Positions 51,737-59,663 of a stretch of DNA of 64,000 nucleotides are shown piece by piece. The notes beneath the pieces were generated by a model. It had not been told where the DNA came from. It ran no database searches and saw nothing but the letters and a program-made list of their open reading frames with translations. This DNA is from Streptomyces marokkonensis (GTDB lineage Bacteria > Actinomycetota > Actinomycetes > Streptomycetales > Streptomycetaceae): the NCBI RefSeq assembly GCF_008312835.1, contig NZ_VSKS01000003.1, positions 310,001 through 374,000 of the forward strand. Direction: 5' to 3'. Position 1 is the first letter of the stretch, and every line of letters begins with the position of its first letter. The position numbers were made by a program, and so were the translations under genes.

Positions 51737-52396
51737 TCAGGCGCCCGGCATCAGCACCGTGTCGATGATGTACACGTGGGCGTTGGCGGTCTTCACGTTG
51801 CCGCAGACCACCTTCGCCGAGTCGTTGACGGTGTAGGACTCGCCGGAGCCGGACGTGGTCAGCTTCGACTTCTCCAGCGTGTCGAAGGAGCCGTTCTCCA
51901 GGTCCTTCGGGGTGAGCCTCTGACCCACGACGTGGTAGGTGAGGATCTTCGTCAGCTGCTCCTTGTCGTCGAGGACCTTGTCCAGCGTGGCCTTGGGGAT
52001 CTTGGCGAAGGCGTCGTCGGTCGGCGCGAAGACGGTGATGTCCTGCGCGTTGTTGAGGGTGTCGACCAGACCGGCCTTCTTCACGGCGGAGACCAGGGTG
52101 GACAGGGCCGGGTTGTTGGAGGCGGCGGTGGCCACCGGGTCCTGGGCCATGCCGTCGAAGGAGCCCGCGCCGTCCTCCGGCACCGCCGAGCAGGCCGGCC
52201 CGAAGGGCTCGTCCGCGGCGGCGGTGCTGCCGGAGCCGGCCATGCCCTCGTCGGAGGCCGGTGCCGACGCGGACGCCTTCGGCGAGTTGCCGGACCCGGC
52301 GGAGTCACTGCCGCTGTCGGAGCAGGCGCTCAGGGCGAGGGGCAGGACGGCCGCGGCGGCCAGCGTGACGGCGGTGCGGCGGATACGGGTGTTCAC
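51737..52396 (-). CDS. Fasciclin-domain lipoprotein
   Basis: A 219-residue surface lipoprotein. The signal peptide (RRTAVTLAAAAVLPLALSAC) has the lipobox LSAC with C25. A Ser/Gly/Ala-rich spacer is followed by one FAS1 domain (about residues 80-218): ALSTLVSAVKKAGLVDTLN, DITVFAPTDDAFAKIP, ILTYHVVGQRLTP and the H2 end YIIDTVLMPG. The mycobacterial equivalents MPT70/MPT83 are controlled by SigK/RskA, and the same sigma pair is encoded 2 kb away here. No separate SigK-type promoter was seen for this gene; it may be read from the oxidoreductase gene 102 nt upstream. Confidence 0.94.
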   Translation of the reverse strand: MNTRIRRTAVTLAAAAVLPLALSACSDSGSDSAGSGNSPKASASAPASDEGMAGSGSTAAADEPFGPACSAVPEDGAGSFDGMAQDPVATAASNNPALSTLVSAVKKAGLVDTLNNAQDITVFAPTDDAFAKIPKATLDKVLDDKEQLTKILTYHVVGQRLTPKDLENGSFDTLEKSKLTTSGSGESYTVNDSAKVVCGNVKTANAHVYIIDTVLMPGA

Positions 52397-52498
52397 GATC
52401 GTTCTCCTGTGGTGAGGGCAGCGGATGCCGCGTTCATGGGTGGAGCAGGGAAAGGGGTGGCAAGGGAGGAAGGGACGAGGGTTCGGCGGTCCGGGGGG

Positions 52499-54106
52499 TC
52501 AGCCGACGGTCACGACCACGGAGTGCCGGCCGGAGGCGCCGTCGGGGACGGTCCGGGTGCGTCGCGCCGTCTGCACCCGGCCGGTGCGGTCGGTCGCGCG
52601 CACGGTCAGGGTGTGACCGCCCCGGGTGGCCTTCCAGGGGAAGGACCACTGGCGCCAGGTGTCGCGGCTGTGCTCGGCCGCGAGGTCGGCCTGCTGCCAC
52701 GGGCCGTCGTCGACGCGGACTTCGACCTTGTCGATGCCGCGGTGCTGGGCCCAGGCGACCCCGGCGACCATGACCGTGCCGGCCCTGGGACGGGCGAACG
52801 GCTTGGGGGTGTCGATGCGCGACTGTGTCCTGACCGGCGCCCGCCGCGCCCAGCCGCGCTTGACCCAGTACGGGTCGTAGGAGTCGAACGTGGTCAGCTC
52901 GATGTCCTCGATCCACTTGCAGGCGGACACGAACCCGTAGAGGCCGGGCACGACCATGCGGACGGGGAAGCCGTGCGCGAAGGGCAGCGGTTCGCCGTTC
53001 ATGCCGACGGCGAGCAGCGCGTCCCGCCCGTCCATGACGTCCTCGACCGGACTGCCGAGGGTCATGCCGTCGACCGAACGGGCCACCAGCTGGTCCGCCG
53101 GGCCGCCCTCCGACGGCGGCGCGACCCCGCACTCGGCCAGCAGGTCCGCGAGCCGTACGCCGGTCCAGCGGGCGTTGCCCACATAGGGCCCGCCGACCTC
53201 GTTCGACACGCAGGTCAGCGTGATGTCCCGCTCGACCAGCCCGCGCCGCAGCAGGTCGTCGAAGGAGAGCGTGCGCGGGCGCCCGACTCCCCTGCCGTGG
53301 ACGCGCAACCGCCAGGACGCGACATCGACCTTCGGCACCACCAGCGCGGTGTCGACCCGGTAGAAGGACCGGTTCGGGGTGAGGAGGGGACCGATTCCCG
53401 CGACCCGTACCCGGGCCCCCTCGGGCACGGCGGGCGCGGGCGAGGCCGGTGCCGGCAGGACGATCCGGTCACGGGAGGCGACCGCGTCCCGGCTCCTCGT
53501 GCCGTTCAGGGCCCGCCCCAGTGCACCGGCCCCGGCGGACGCGGCGACGGCGGCGGACGCCGTGACCACGAAGCGACGGCGGTCCCGGCCCGGCCCGCCC
53601 GGCGCGAGGGCACCCTCCGCGCCGGACCGCGCGGCGCGCGGCACGAGCCGGCCCGCGAGGACGTACAGCAGCACGGCGCCGACGACCGCGCCCACCACGG
53701 AGGGCAGGGCGTCGGCCGGACCGCCCGAGTCGGGCCTGCCGAGTGCCGCCGCCGCGCCGGCCGCTCCGAACAGCAGAACGCCGGCGGCGCCCGTGCGCCG
53801 GAACCTGAGAGCGGTGATTCCCAGCGCCAACGCGAAAAGCGCCAGCACGGTGAGAATTCCGCATTGCAGGACCAGCTTGTCGTCGGTGCCGAAATTCCGG
53901 ATCGCCCAATCCTTCACCGAAGCGGGCGTGCGGTCGATCGCCGCGCCTCCCACCGCGATGACGGGACCCGCCTCCGGGCGGACGGCCGCCGATGCCAGCT
54001 CCGCCGTGGCCAGAGCGGCGAAACCGGCCACGGCGCCGCTGAGCGCACCGGCCGGCCGCCGTGTCCGGCGGCGGATATCGCGCGGTTCCTGCTTTTCGTC
54101 GGTCAC
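52499..54106 (-). CDS. Membrane-anchored molybdopterin oxidoreductase (sulfite-oxidase family)
   Basis: A 535-residue enzyme. The N-terminal 180 residues hold about four membrane helices and a basic linker (GPGRDRRRFVVTASAAVAAS); the rest is a molybdopterin-binding sulfite-oxidase-type domain. The molybdenum ligand Cys lies in ITLTCVSNEVGG, and the cofactor-binding region includes RSVDGMTLGSPVEDVMD. A C-terminal Ig-like dimerisation domain follows (MVAGVAWAQHRGIDKVEVRVDDGPW). The catalytic domain probably faces outwards; the substrate is unknown. The start at the GTG at 54106 lies 6 nt from a SigK-type -10, so the mRNA is probably leaderless. Confidence 0.92.
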   Translation of the reverse strand: MTDEKQEPRDIRRRTRRPAGALSGAVAGFAALATAELASAAVRPEAGPVIAVGGAAIDRTPASVKDWAIRNFGTDDKLVLQCGILTVLALFALALGITALRFRRTGAAGVLLFGAAGAAAALGRPDSGGPADALPSVVGAVVGAVLLYVLAGRLVPRAARSGAEGALAPGGPGRDRRRFVVTASAAVAASAGAGALGRALNGTRSRDAVASRDRIVLPAPASPAPAVPEGARVRVAGIGPLLTPNRSFYRVDTALVVPKVDVASWRLRVHGRGVGRPRTLSFDDLLRRGLVERDITLTCVSNEVGGPYVGNARWTGVRLADLLAECGVAPPSEGGPADQLVARSVDGMTLGSPVEDVMDGRDALLAVGMNGEPLPFAHGFPVRMVVPGLYGFVSACKWIEDIELTTFDSYDPYWVKRGWARRAPVRTQSRIDTPKPFARPRAGTVMVAGVAWAQHRGIDKVEVRVDDGPWQQADLAAEHSRDTWRQWSFPWKATRGGHTLTVRATDRTGRVQTARRTRTVPDGASGRHSVVVTVG

Positions 54107-54112
54107 GTGGGG

Positions 54113-54141
54113 AATCCGATTCCGCGGCCGCGGAGGATTGG
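54113..54141 (-). promoter_or_regulatory. SigK-type promoter of the molybdopterin oxidoreductase gene
   Basis: On the minus strand, CCAATCC (54141-54135), a 16-nt spacer and CGGATT (54118-54113). The same elements and spacing occur before sigK itself. Confidence 0.75.
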
Positions 54142-54175
54142 TCGGATTCTGGATCCGATGAAATTTTTTCCCGGA

Positions 54176-54204
54176 CCAATCCGCGGCCTGTTCGGCAACG
54201 GATC
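54176..54204 (+). promoter_or_regulatory. Divergent SigK-type promoter facing rskA (possible antisense start)
   Basis: On the plus strand, CCAATCC (54176-54182), a 16-nt spacer and CGGATC (54199-54204). Transcription from here would run antisense through rskA and sigK, as no plausible plus-strand gene follows. Confidence 0.5.
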
Positions 54205-54235
54205 ACACCAATGTGCCGAAGCAATTCCGGGCCGG

Positions 54236-54985
54236 TCAGGCCGGGAATGCCAGCAGGGCGAGCGGCGCGGAGGTGGGCTGCGCGGAGCCACCGGGCGGTT
54301 CGAGCGTGACCCCCATCTTCGCGGCCCCGTCGACGGCACCGCGCAACAGGACGGTCTGGTCGGTCCGGCCGGGATCCATCAGCCCGGCCGAGCGCATGGT
54401 GCCGCCGTCCTCGAACCACAGCTGGTAGACCTTGCCGCCCGGCGGACGCGGCATCCCGGAGACGACGAACACGGCCCTGTCCCTGCTCCGGGACACGACG
54501 ACCGTGCCGGTGGAGCCGTCGCCCAGTGCGGCGGTCCGCGTCCTGGTGTCGGGCGCGGCCAGCACGGCGGCGATCTCGTCGGCCGCCTGCTCCGCCCGGC
54601 GAGCCTCACGCAGCGCGTCCTCGGCGCGCTCGTACTGCCAGACCGCCCCGCCGAGCGCGGCGGCCGCGGCGAGGCAGGCGGCGAGCGCCCACCGGGAGAG
54701 CGAGCGGGCGCGCGGACGGGCCCGGGCCGGGCCGAGGGGGGCCGGACCGCCCGGTGACTGCTGCCGGACGGTGGTGACGCGGCGCAGCACCCGCTCACGC
54801 ATGGCGGGGGGCGGCGACACGACGGTGGCGAGGCCCAGCCGGGCCGCGGTGGCGGACAGTTCGGCGGTCTCCTGAGCGCACGGCTCGCAGGCCGAGAGGT
54901 GACGCTCGAACGCGTCGCGCTCCTCCTCGGGCAGTGCGTGCAGTGCGTAGGCACCCGTCAGATGGTGCAGATCGGTGGTGGTCAC
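54236..54985 (-). CDS. rskA: RskA-type anti-sigma-K factor
   Basis: A 249-residue membrane anti-sigma factor. The N-terminal sigma-binding domain (LTGAYALHALPEEERDAFERHLSAC, CAQETAEL) precedes one membrane helix (WALAACLAAAAALGGAVWQY) and a C-terminal extracytoplasmic RskA domain (VVVSRSRDRAVFVVSGMPRPP, YQLWFEDGG, LEPPGG). It holds SigK inactive at the membrane until a signal triggers proteolysis. GTG start at 54985, overlapping the sigK stop by 4 nt (GTGA), so the pair is coupled. Confidence 0.94.
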   Translation of the reverse strand: MTTTDLHHLTGAYALHALPEEERDAFERHLSACEPCAQETAELSATAARLGLATVVSPPPAMRERVLRRVTTVRQQSPGGPAPLGPARARPRARSLSRWALAACLAAAAALGGAVWQYERAEDALREARRAEQAADEIAAVLAAPDTRTRTAALGDGSTGTVVVSRSRDRAVFVVSGMPRPPGGKVYQLWFEDGGTMRSAGLMDPGRTDQTVLLRGAVDGAAKMGVTLEPPGGSAQPTSAPLALLAFPA

Positions 54986-55566
54986 GCGGTCACTCCCAGG
55001 CAGTCGCGCAGACGGATGAGGCCGTCCCGGAGCCGGGTCTTCACGGTGCCCAGCGGCAGGGTCAGCGACTCCGCCACCTGGCGGTAGGTGAGCCCGCGGT
55101 AGTAGGCGAGGGTGACGGCCTGGCGCTGGATCCCGGTCAGCGTGCGCAGACAGCGGCGCACCTGCTCCCGCTCCAGCCGCGCCTCGACCTGCTCCGTCAC
55201 CTCGTCGAACTCCGGCGTCCGGTCCAGCAGGGCGGCCTTGTGGTCGCGGGCCGCGGCCGCCTCCACCGACCGCACCCGGTCGACCGCGCGGCGGTGCGCC
55301 AGCGTGAGGATCCAGTTGATGGCCGTCCCGCGGTCCGGCCGGAAGCGGGGAGCGGTGCGCCACACCTCCACCAGGACCTCCTGGGCGACCTCCTCCGACT
55401 GCGCCTGATCACGCAGGACGGCACGGGCGACACCCAGAACGGGCCCCGCCACCACGTCGTATACGGCGGCGAACGCCTCTTCGTCGCCCAGCGCCACCCG
55501 TCCGACCAGCTCCTGCAGATCCGGTTCGGACGAGGGGTTTCTGCCGATGTGTACGGCTTCTCTCAC
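54982..55566 (-). CDS. sigK: ECF sigma factor SigK
   Basis: A 194-residue ECF sigma factor. Region 2 (AVYDVVAGPVLGVARAVLRDQAQSEEVAQEVLVEVWRTAPRF) and region 4 (LTGIQRQAVTLAYYRGLTYRQVAESLTLPLGTVKTRLRDGLIRL) are complete and typical of the SigK/SigL group that pairs with RskA. GTG start after GGAGG at good spacing. Its own promoter (55602-55630) shares -35 and -10 elements with that of the oxidoreductase gene, implying autoregulation. Its mycobacterial counterpart controls the fasciclin proteins MPT70 and MPT83; a fasciclin gene lies in the same cluster. Confidence 0.94.
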   Translation of the reverse strand: MREAVHIGRNPSSEPDLQELVGRVALGDEEAFAAVYDVVAGPVLGVARAVLRDQAQSEEVAQEVLVEVWRTAPRFRPDRGTAINWILTLAHRRAVDRVRSVEAAAARDHKAALLDRTPEFDEVTEQVEARLEREQVRRCLRTLTGIQRQAVTLAYYRGLTYRQVAESLTLPLGTVKTRLRDGLIRLRDCLGVTA

Positions 55567-55601
55567 AGGGTGGCCTCCGTGGTCAGGACATCTCCGGACG
55601 T

Positions 55602-55630
55602 AATCCGATCCAGATCGGGGTGCGGATTGG
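55602..55630 (-). promoter_or_regulatory. Autoregulatory SigK-type promoter of sigK-rskA
   Basis: On the minus strand, CCAATCC (55630-55624), a 16-nt spacer and CGGATT (55607-55602), 36 nt before the sigK start. Identical elements and spacing stand before the oxidoreductase gene. Confidence 0.75.
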
Positions 55631-55791
55631 TCCCCGCGGAGACCCTGCGGACGCCAGGGCGCGCATCATCGCATCCGCCCGGCGCGTCCCGGCGGCGGAC
55701 GTAAGGGTTTCGTCATCCCGCGCGCGGCCCGGGGCGGCCGCTCCGTCAGTTGAATGGGACCGAGACGAGATCCCTCCAGGAGGTGGGCGGT

Positions 55792-56361
55792 ATGGAGCGT
55801 GGACGACGCGCGTGGTTCAGGCCGTGGGTGGGCGGCGTGCTGCTGCTTGCGGTCACCGGGGCCGGGTTCGGGCTGTACTGGTTCCAGCCGTGGAAGCTGT
55901 GGCAGGACGAGACGGTCCAGGAGGCGCTGCCGGTGGCCGCGGACGACGCGCGGGCGCCTTCCGCGGCGCCCTCGGCCGACGGCTCCTCCGCGCCGTCCCC
56001 GGCCGGTCCGGTGACGCTGTCGAGCGGTGAGCTGATCAGCCACGAACACGCGACGTCCGGCACGGTGAGGCTCGTGCGGCTGGCCGACGGCTCCCATGTC
56101 GTCCGGTTGGAGAACCTCGACACCAGCAACGGCCCCGACCTGCGCGTCTGGCTGACCGACGCGCCGGTCAAGGAGGGCCGGGCCGGCTGGCACGTGTTCG
56201 ACGACGGCACGTACGTGAGTCTCGGCAAGCTCAAGGGCAACAAGGGCAGCCAGAACTACGCCCTGCCCGCCGACGTCGACCCGGCCCGGTACAGCAGCGT
56301 CAGCATCTGGTGCGACCGCTTCGACGTCTCCTTCGGCGCGGCGGAACTCGCCCGCGCCTGA
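55792..56361 (+). CDS. DM13-domain membrane-anchored protein
   Basis: A 189-residue protein from the ATG at 55792 (after AGGAGG at 55778). A basic N-terminus and one membrane helix (WVGGVLLLAVTGAGFGLYWF) lead to an Ala/Ser/Pro spacer and a DM13 domain (about residues 80-187): SGELISHEHATSGTVRLVRL, VRLENLDTSNGPDLRVWL, and YSSVSIWCDRFDVSFGAAEL with its conserved Cys, thought to take part in redox reactions or electron transfer. It is divergent from sigK and may belong to the same envelope-redox response. Confidence 0.9.
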   Translation: MERGRRAWFRPWVGGVLLLAVTGAGFGLYWFQPWKLWQDETVQEALPVAADDARAPSAAPSADGSSAPSPAGPVTLSSGELISHEHATSGTVRLVRLADGSHVVRLENLDTSNGPDLRVWLTDAPVKEGRAGWHVFDDGTYVSLGKLKGNKGSQNYALPADVDPARYSSVSIWCDRFDVSFGAAELARA

Positions 56362-56590
56362 CGTGGCCGCGGAGGAGGGGCGGGCCCGGGAGGAGCGGAC
56401 GGCCATCCGTGCGCCCACACGGCTATTGACCTGCCTGGATGTGCTGTGCTTCCCTCGCGCGAGGGCTGGGGGCATCGCGGTCGGTGGTGCGGGGGCGGGA
56501 TCGGAGGAGGCGGGACCGGAACGCGGACCGTGCTCCGTCCGTCTTGCCACTCGCCCGGCCGCGACCACCGTCTAACGAAGCTGACAGAAG

Positions 56591-58000
56591 TTGACACACA
56601 TACCACCGCAGAACCTTTCGCGAATACGCAAGAGCCCCGCGGGCCCCGTATGGCGCCGGCCACGGACCGTCCTGTGGACCCTGGCCGCCCTCGTGACCCT
56701 CGGATTCCTCGTCGCGCTGGAGTTCGCCGCGCGTCACCACGGCACGCCGGGGCCGATCACCCTCCAGGTGCGGGAGGTCGTCCACGCCCCCAAGTCGGGC
56801 GGTCTGCTGTACGCCGCCATGGCGCTGATGACGGTGGTGCTCACCTGGCGGGAACGGTTCATCGCGGTGGGTGCCGCGATCGGGGTCGACCTCGCCTTCC
56901 TGCTGGTCCGCTGGGCGGTCGACGCCGACACCGCCGGCGGCCACCCCTTCGGCAACGGCGCCCTGTGGGTGACCCTGGGCGCCGCGGTCGTCGCCGTCAC
57001 CCGCCGCACCGGCCCCGAACGCGTCCTGCTGCTGAAGGGCGTGGGCCTGGCGCTGCTCCTGATGGCCGGCCGCAAGACGGGCGACACGTGGCTGCTCATC
57101 ACCTCGAAGACCCGCCCGACGGTGCTCGACCAGTACGTCGCCACCGCCGATCACGCGCTGGGCAACCCCTCGTGGCTGGCGGGCCGGATCGTGGAGGCCA
57201 CCGGCCCGGTCGGCTTCAACTTCCTCGACTTCGTCTACGGCAACCTCGCGGTCGCCGCGGTCGTCGCCGCGCTGTACCAGCTGCGCCACGTGGTGGCCGA
57301 GCGCCGCTTCCCGCGCCACCACCTGGTGCGCACGTTCCTGGTGATCGGCCTCGTCGGACCCGCCTTCTACATGATCTTCCCGGTGGTCGGCCCGCTCTTC
57401 GCCTACGGCACGGGCACCGAGCACTGGGCGGCGGTCAGCCTGTGGGCACCCGACATGCCGCCCAGTGAGGCGTGGGCCGTGGCGAACCTGTGGCCCGGGA
57501 CGCTGCCGCCGGCCGGCACCCCGCAGCCCATGCCGTTCGACGGGATCACCCCGCGCAACTGCATGCCCAGCCTGCACACGGCGTGGGCGACCGCGATCTT
57601 CATCCACACCCGCGGGGGCCCACGGCTGCTGCGCTTCGCCGGAACGTTCTGGCTGGTCGCCACGCTCTGCGCGACGCTCGGCTTCGGCTACCACTACGGC
57701 GCGGACCTCATCGCCGGCGTGGTGTTCACGCTCACGATCGAGGCGGCGCTGCGCTCCTACGACCGCGGCTGGGACCGGGCGGGCATCCGGCTGGTCGCCC
57801 ACGGCACCGCGGTCTTCACCGCGTTCCTGCTGTCGTACCGCTGGCTGCCCCTGGAGATGGCCCGGTACCCGTGGGTGGCCGGACCGCTGCTCCTGCTCGC
57901 GACGGCCTCGGTGGTCCACGGCTACGTGCGGACCACCGCTCAGTGGTCGCGGAGCACCGCACCGGTACGGCAGCCCGAACCCCAGCCCGAGCCCGCCTGA
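56591..58000 (+). CDS. PAP2-type membrane phosphatase (Aur1/Ipt1-like)
   Basis: A 469-residue integral membrane protein with about twelve predicted helices. The PAP2-superfamily catalytic segments are NCMPSLHTAWATA (the P-S-x-H-x-x-x motif) and GFGYHYGADLIAG (the second His and Asp), as in inositol-phosphotransferase-like enzymes. They transfer or remove lipid phosphate groups at the outer membrane face. The frame opens at a TTG (56591) that itself could be a TTGACA -35 element, so the start is uncertain; a downstream GTG near 56694 would remove the first 35 residues. The tail is Pro/Glu-rich. Confidence 0.85.
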   Translation: MTHIPPQNLSRIRKSPAGPVWRRPRTVLWTLAALVTLGFLVALEFAARHHGTPGPITLQVREVVHAPKSGGLLYAAMALMTVVLTWRERFIAVGAAIGVDLAFLLVRWAVDADTAGGHPFGNGALWVTLGAAVVAVTRRTGPERVLLLKGVGLALLLMAGRKTGDTWLLITSKTRPTVLDQYVATADHALGNPSWLAGRIVEATGPVGFNFLDFVYGNLAVAAVVAALYQLRHVVAERRFPRHHLVRTFLVIGLVGPAFYMIFPVVGPLFAYGTGTEHWAAVSLWAPDMPPSEAWAVANLWPGTLPPAGTPQPMPFDGITPRNCMPSLHTAWATAIFIHTRGGPRLLRFAGTFWLVATLCATLGFGYHYGADLIAGVVFTLTIEAALRSYDRGWDRAGIRLVAHGTAVFTAFLLSYRWLPLEMARYPWVAGPLLLLATASVVHGYVRTTAQWSRSTAPVRQPEPQPEPA

Positions 58001-58040
58001 GCCCCGGTGCCGGCGGACGCGGGTGGCGGTGCCGCGGCGC

Positions 58041-58814
58041 TCAGCGCACCGGGAAGCCGAAGGAGTACCCCTGCTCCTTGAGCCGGGGCAGTACACGGCG
58101 CAGGGCTTCGACGGTCTGGGAGCGGTCGCCGCCCGCGTCGTGGAAGAGCAGCGTCGGCCCGTTCGGCAGCTCCCGCTCCACGGTCGCCACGATGGCGTCG
58201 GCGCCGGGCCGCTCGAAGTCCTTGGTGTCCACGTTCCAGCCCAGCGGGCGCATGCCACGGGAGGCGGCCAGCTTGCGGCTGTAGGGGGTGAAGGCCCCGC
58301 CGGGCGCCCGGTAGTACAGCGGCCGTACGCCCCCGGACGCCTCGGTGATCATGCGTTCGGCGTCGAGGATCTGCCGCGACTGGTAGGCCTCGGACTTCCT
58401 GTCCATGGCGGTGTCGTGCGACACCGAGTGGTCGCACAGCCGGTGCCCGGCCGCGACCACCTCCTTGACGAGGTCCGGGTGCGCCTTGGCCTGTGTTCCC
58501 GTCACGCAGAACGTGGCCTTCACCCCGTGCTCGCGCAGCACGTCGAGCACCTGGGGCGTCCATGCGGGGTCGGGACCGTCGTCGATGGTGATGTTGACGC
58601 CGCGCGGCCCCCGGTCGGAGGCGTGCGCGATGTCCGCCGGGACCGGCTCGACGTCACCGCCCGGCGTCGCGGACGCGGACGCCTGCGGCGACGGGCCGCC
58701 GACGACGTCGGCCTGCGCGGTCCACACCGAGGCACCCACGGCCAGCACCGTCACCCCGAGCGCCGCCCCGGCCAGCTTGCCGTACCAGCCCCGTCCACCA
58801 CCGTGCCGTGCCAT
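58041..58814 (-). CDS. NodB-type polysaccharide deacetylase
   Basis: A 257-residue exported carbohydrate esterase (family 4). A signal anchor (LAGAALGVTVLAVGASVW) and a Ser/Pro/Ala spacer precede the NodB domain. Its five motifs are present: TIDDGPDP (metal-binding and catalytic Asp), HSVSHDTAM (metal His pair), RAPGGAF, DTKDFERPG and LLFHDAGG. It removes acetyl groups from N-acetylglucosamine in peptidoglycan or other wall polymers. Convergent with the PAP2 gene. Confidence 0.93.
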   Translation of the reverse strand: MARHGGGRGWYGKLAGAALGVTVLAVGASVWTAQADVVGGPSPQASASATPGGDVEPVPADIAHASDRGPRGVNITIDDGPDPAWTPQVLDVLREHGVKATFCVTGTQAKAHPDLVKEVVAAGHRLCDHSVSHDTAMDRKSEAYQSRQILDAERMITEASGGVRPLYYRAPGGAFTPYSRKLAASRGMRPLGWNVDTKDFERPGADAIVATVERELPNGPTLLFHDAGGDRSQTVEALRRVLPRLKEQGYSFGFPVR

Positions 58815-58985
58815 GTCCGCCCCGTTTCCGCACCGCTGCTCGTCCGCCCTGGGTCACTGCGACCACCTGGCAGGACGAGGGACGGGCGGCCCCGGATGCG
58901 TCCGTTACCGATCACGGACGATTCCGGGGGAGTTCGCGGACAAGCGGGCCCGTACGGCGGAACGGGCGCCCCGGGGCAACGAGCA

Positions 58986-59019
58986 CAGGGCCCGGCCACC
59001 GTGTGGTGGCCGGGCCCTG
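58986..59019 (-). terminator. Terminator-like hairpin of the small hydrophobic-protein gene
   Basis: A perfect 15-bp stem, CAGGGCCCGGCCACC at 58986-59000 with its complement at 59005-59019, and a GTGT loop. It lies 34 nt past the stop of the minus-strand small gene. Confidence 0.85.
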
Positions 59020-59053
59020 GAACCCGTGGCGCGCCTCGCGCCTCAAGGTCGTA

Positions 59054-59224
59054 TCACCATCGATACCAGCGGCTGCGGCCGCCGCCGGCCGGCGTGGAGC
59101 GCATGACGAAGCCGAGCAGCCAGAGCACCAGAACGGCGACGGCGACCCACCAGAGCACCTTCACGGCGAAACCCGCGCCGAAGAGGATGAGCGCGAGGAG
59201 CAGTACCAGCAACAGGGGAACCAT
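59054..59224 (-). CDS. Small hydrophobic protein with two membrane helices
   Basis: A 56-residue protein from the ATG at 59224, preceded by AGGAGG. Nearly the whole length is hydrophobic: VPLLLVLLLALILFGAGFAV and VLWWVAVAVLVLWLLGFVM, then a short basic tail (RSTPAGGGRSRWYRW). Highly conserved small proteins of this form are found throughout Streptomyces; function unknown. It is divergent from a CsbD stress-protein gene. Confidence 0.85.
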   Translation of the reverse strand: MVPLLLVLLLALILFGAGFAVKVLWWVAVAVLVLWLLGFVMRSTPAGGGRSRWYRW

Positions 59225-59362
59225 AGTTATCGACCTCCTGCGCCACCGTTTGCCCTGCGTCGGCGCCGTCATTCGTCGAGGACGCCTTGTTTGTGAAGGA
59301 AAAGTGTGGGCACGCGGGCTTCACCATGACAGAGGTGAAGACGCTACGAGGAGGCGTGATCC

Positions 59363-59536
59363 ATGAGTGCCGGTGAGAAGGCCAAGGCGAAGACCGAGCA
59401 GGCCCAGGGCAAGACCGAGGAGACCGTGGGGCGCGCGGTCGGGAACGACCGCATGGCCGCCGAGGGGCAGGCCAAGAAGAGCAAGGGCGACGCCCGTGAG
59501 GCCAAGGAAAAGGCCAAGGACGCCTTCAAGCACTGA
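59363..59536 (+). CDS. CsbD-family stress protein
   Basis: A 57-residue, very charged protein: KAKAKTEQAQGKTEETVGRA and then KKSKGDAREAKEKAKDAFKH. This is the CsbD pattern of a small four-helix stress protein under general-stress sigma control in other Gram-positive bacteria. ATG after GAGGAGGCG. In Streptomyces such genes are usually dependent on SigB-like factors; I see no clear promoter match. Confidence 0.94.
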   Translation: MSAGEKAKAKTEQAQGKTEETVGRAVGNDRMAAEGQAKKSKGDAREAKEKAKDAFKH

Positions 59537-59663
59537 TGCCGCCACGGCCCGGGAGAAGGGGGCCGTCCCGGGGTGAGTCCGGGACGGCCTCTCTCGCGTG
59601 CCCGCGGAAGCGCCGGAACCGCCCGGTGGCTCTTGGTGCTCGGCGAGTGGGAGGTAGCGGGCG

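Noticed and set aside
50246-54757. A 1503-codon plus-strand open frame crossing the beta-lactamase-like, LysR, fasciclin and SigK genes
   Set aside because: Low-complexity Arg/Ala/Gly-rich translation without domains; it is an antisense or out-of-frame shadow of well supported genes in very GC-rich DNA.
56591-56596. TTGACA as a -35 promoter element that would exclude the TTG start of the PAP2 gene
   Set aside because: No matching -10 at 16-18 nt, and the residues encoded after the TTG have a sensible basic N-terminal character; kept as an uncertain start.
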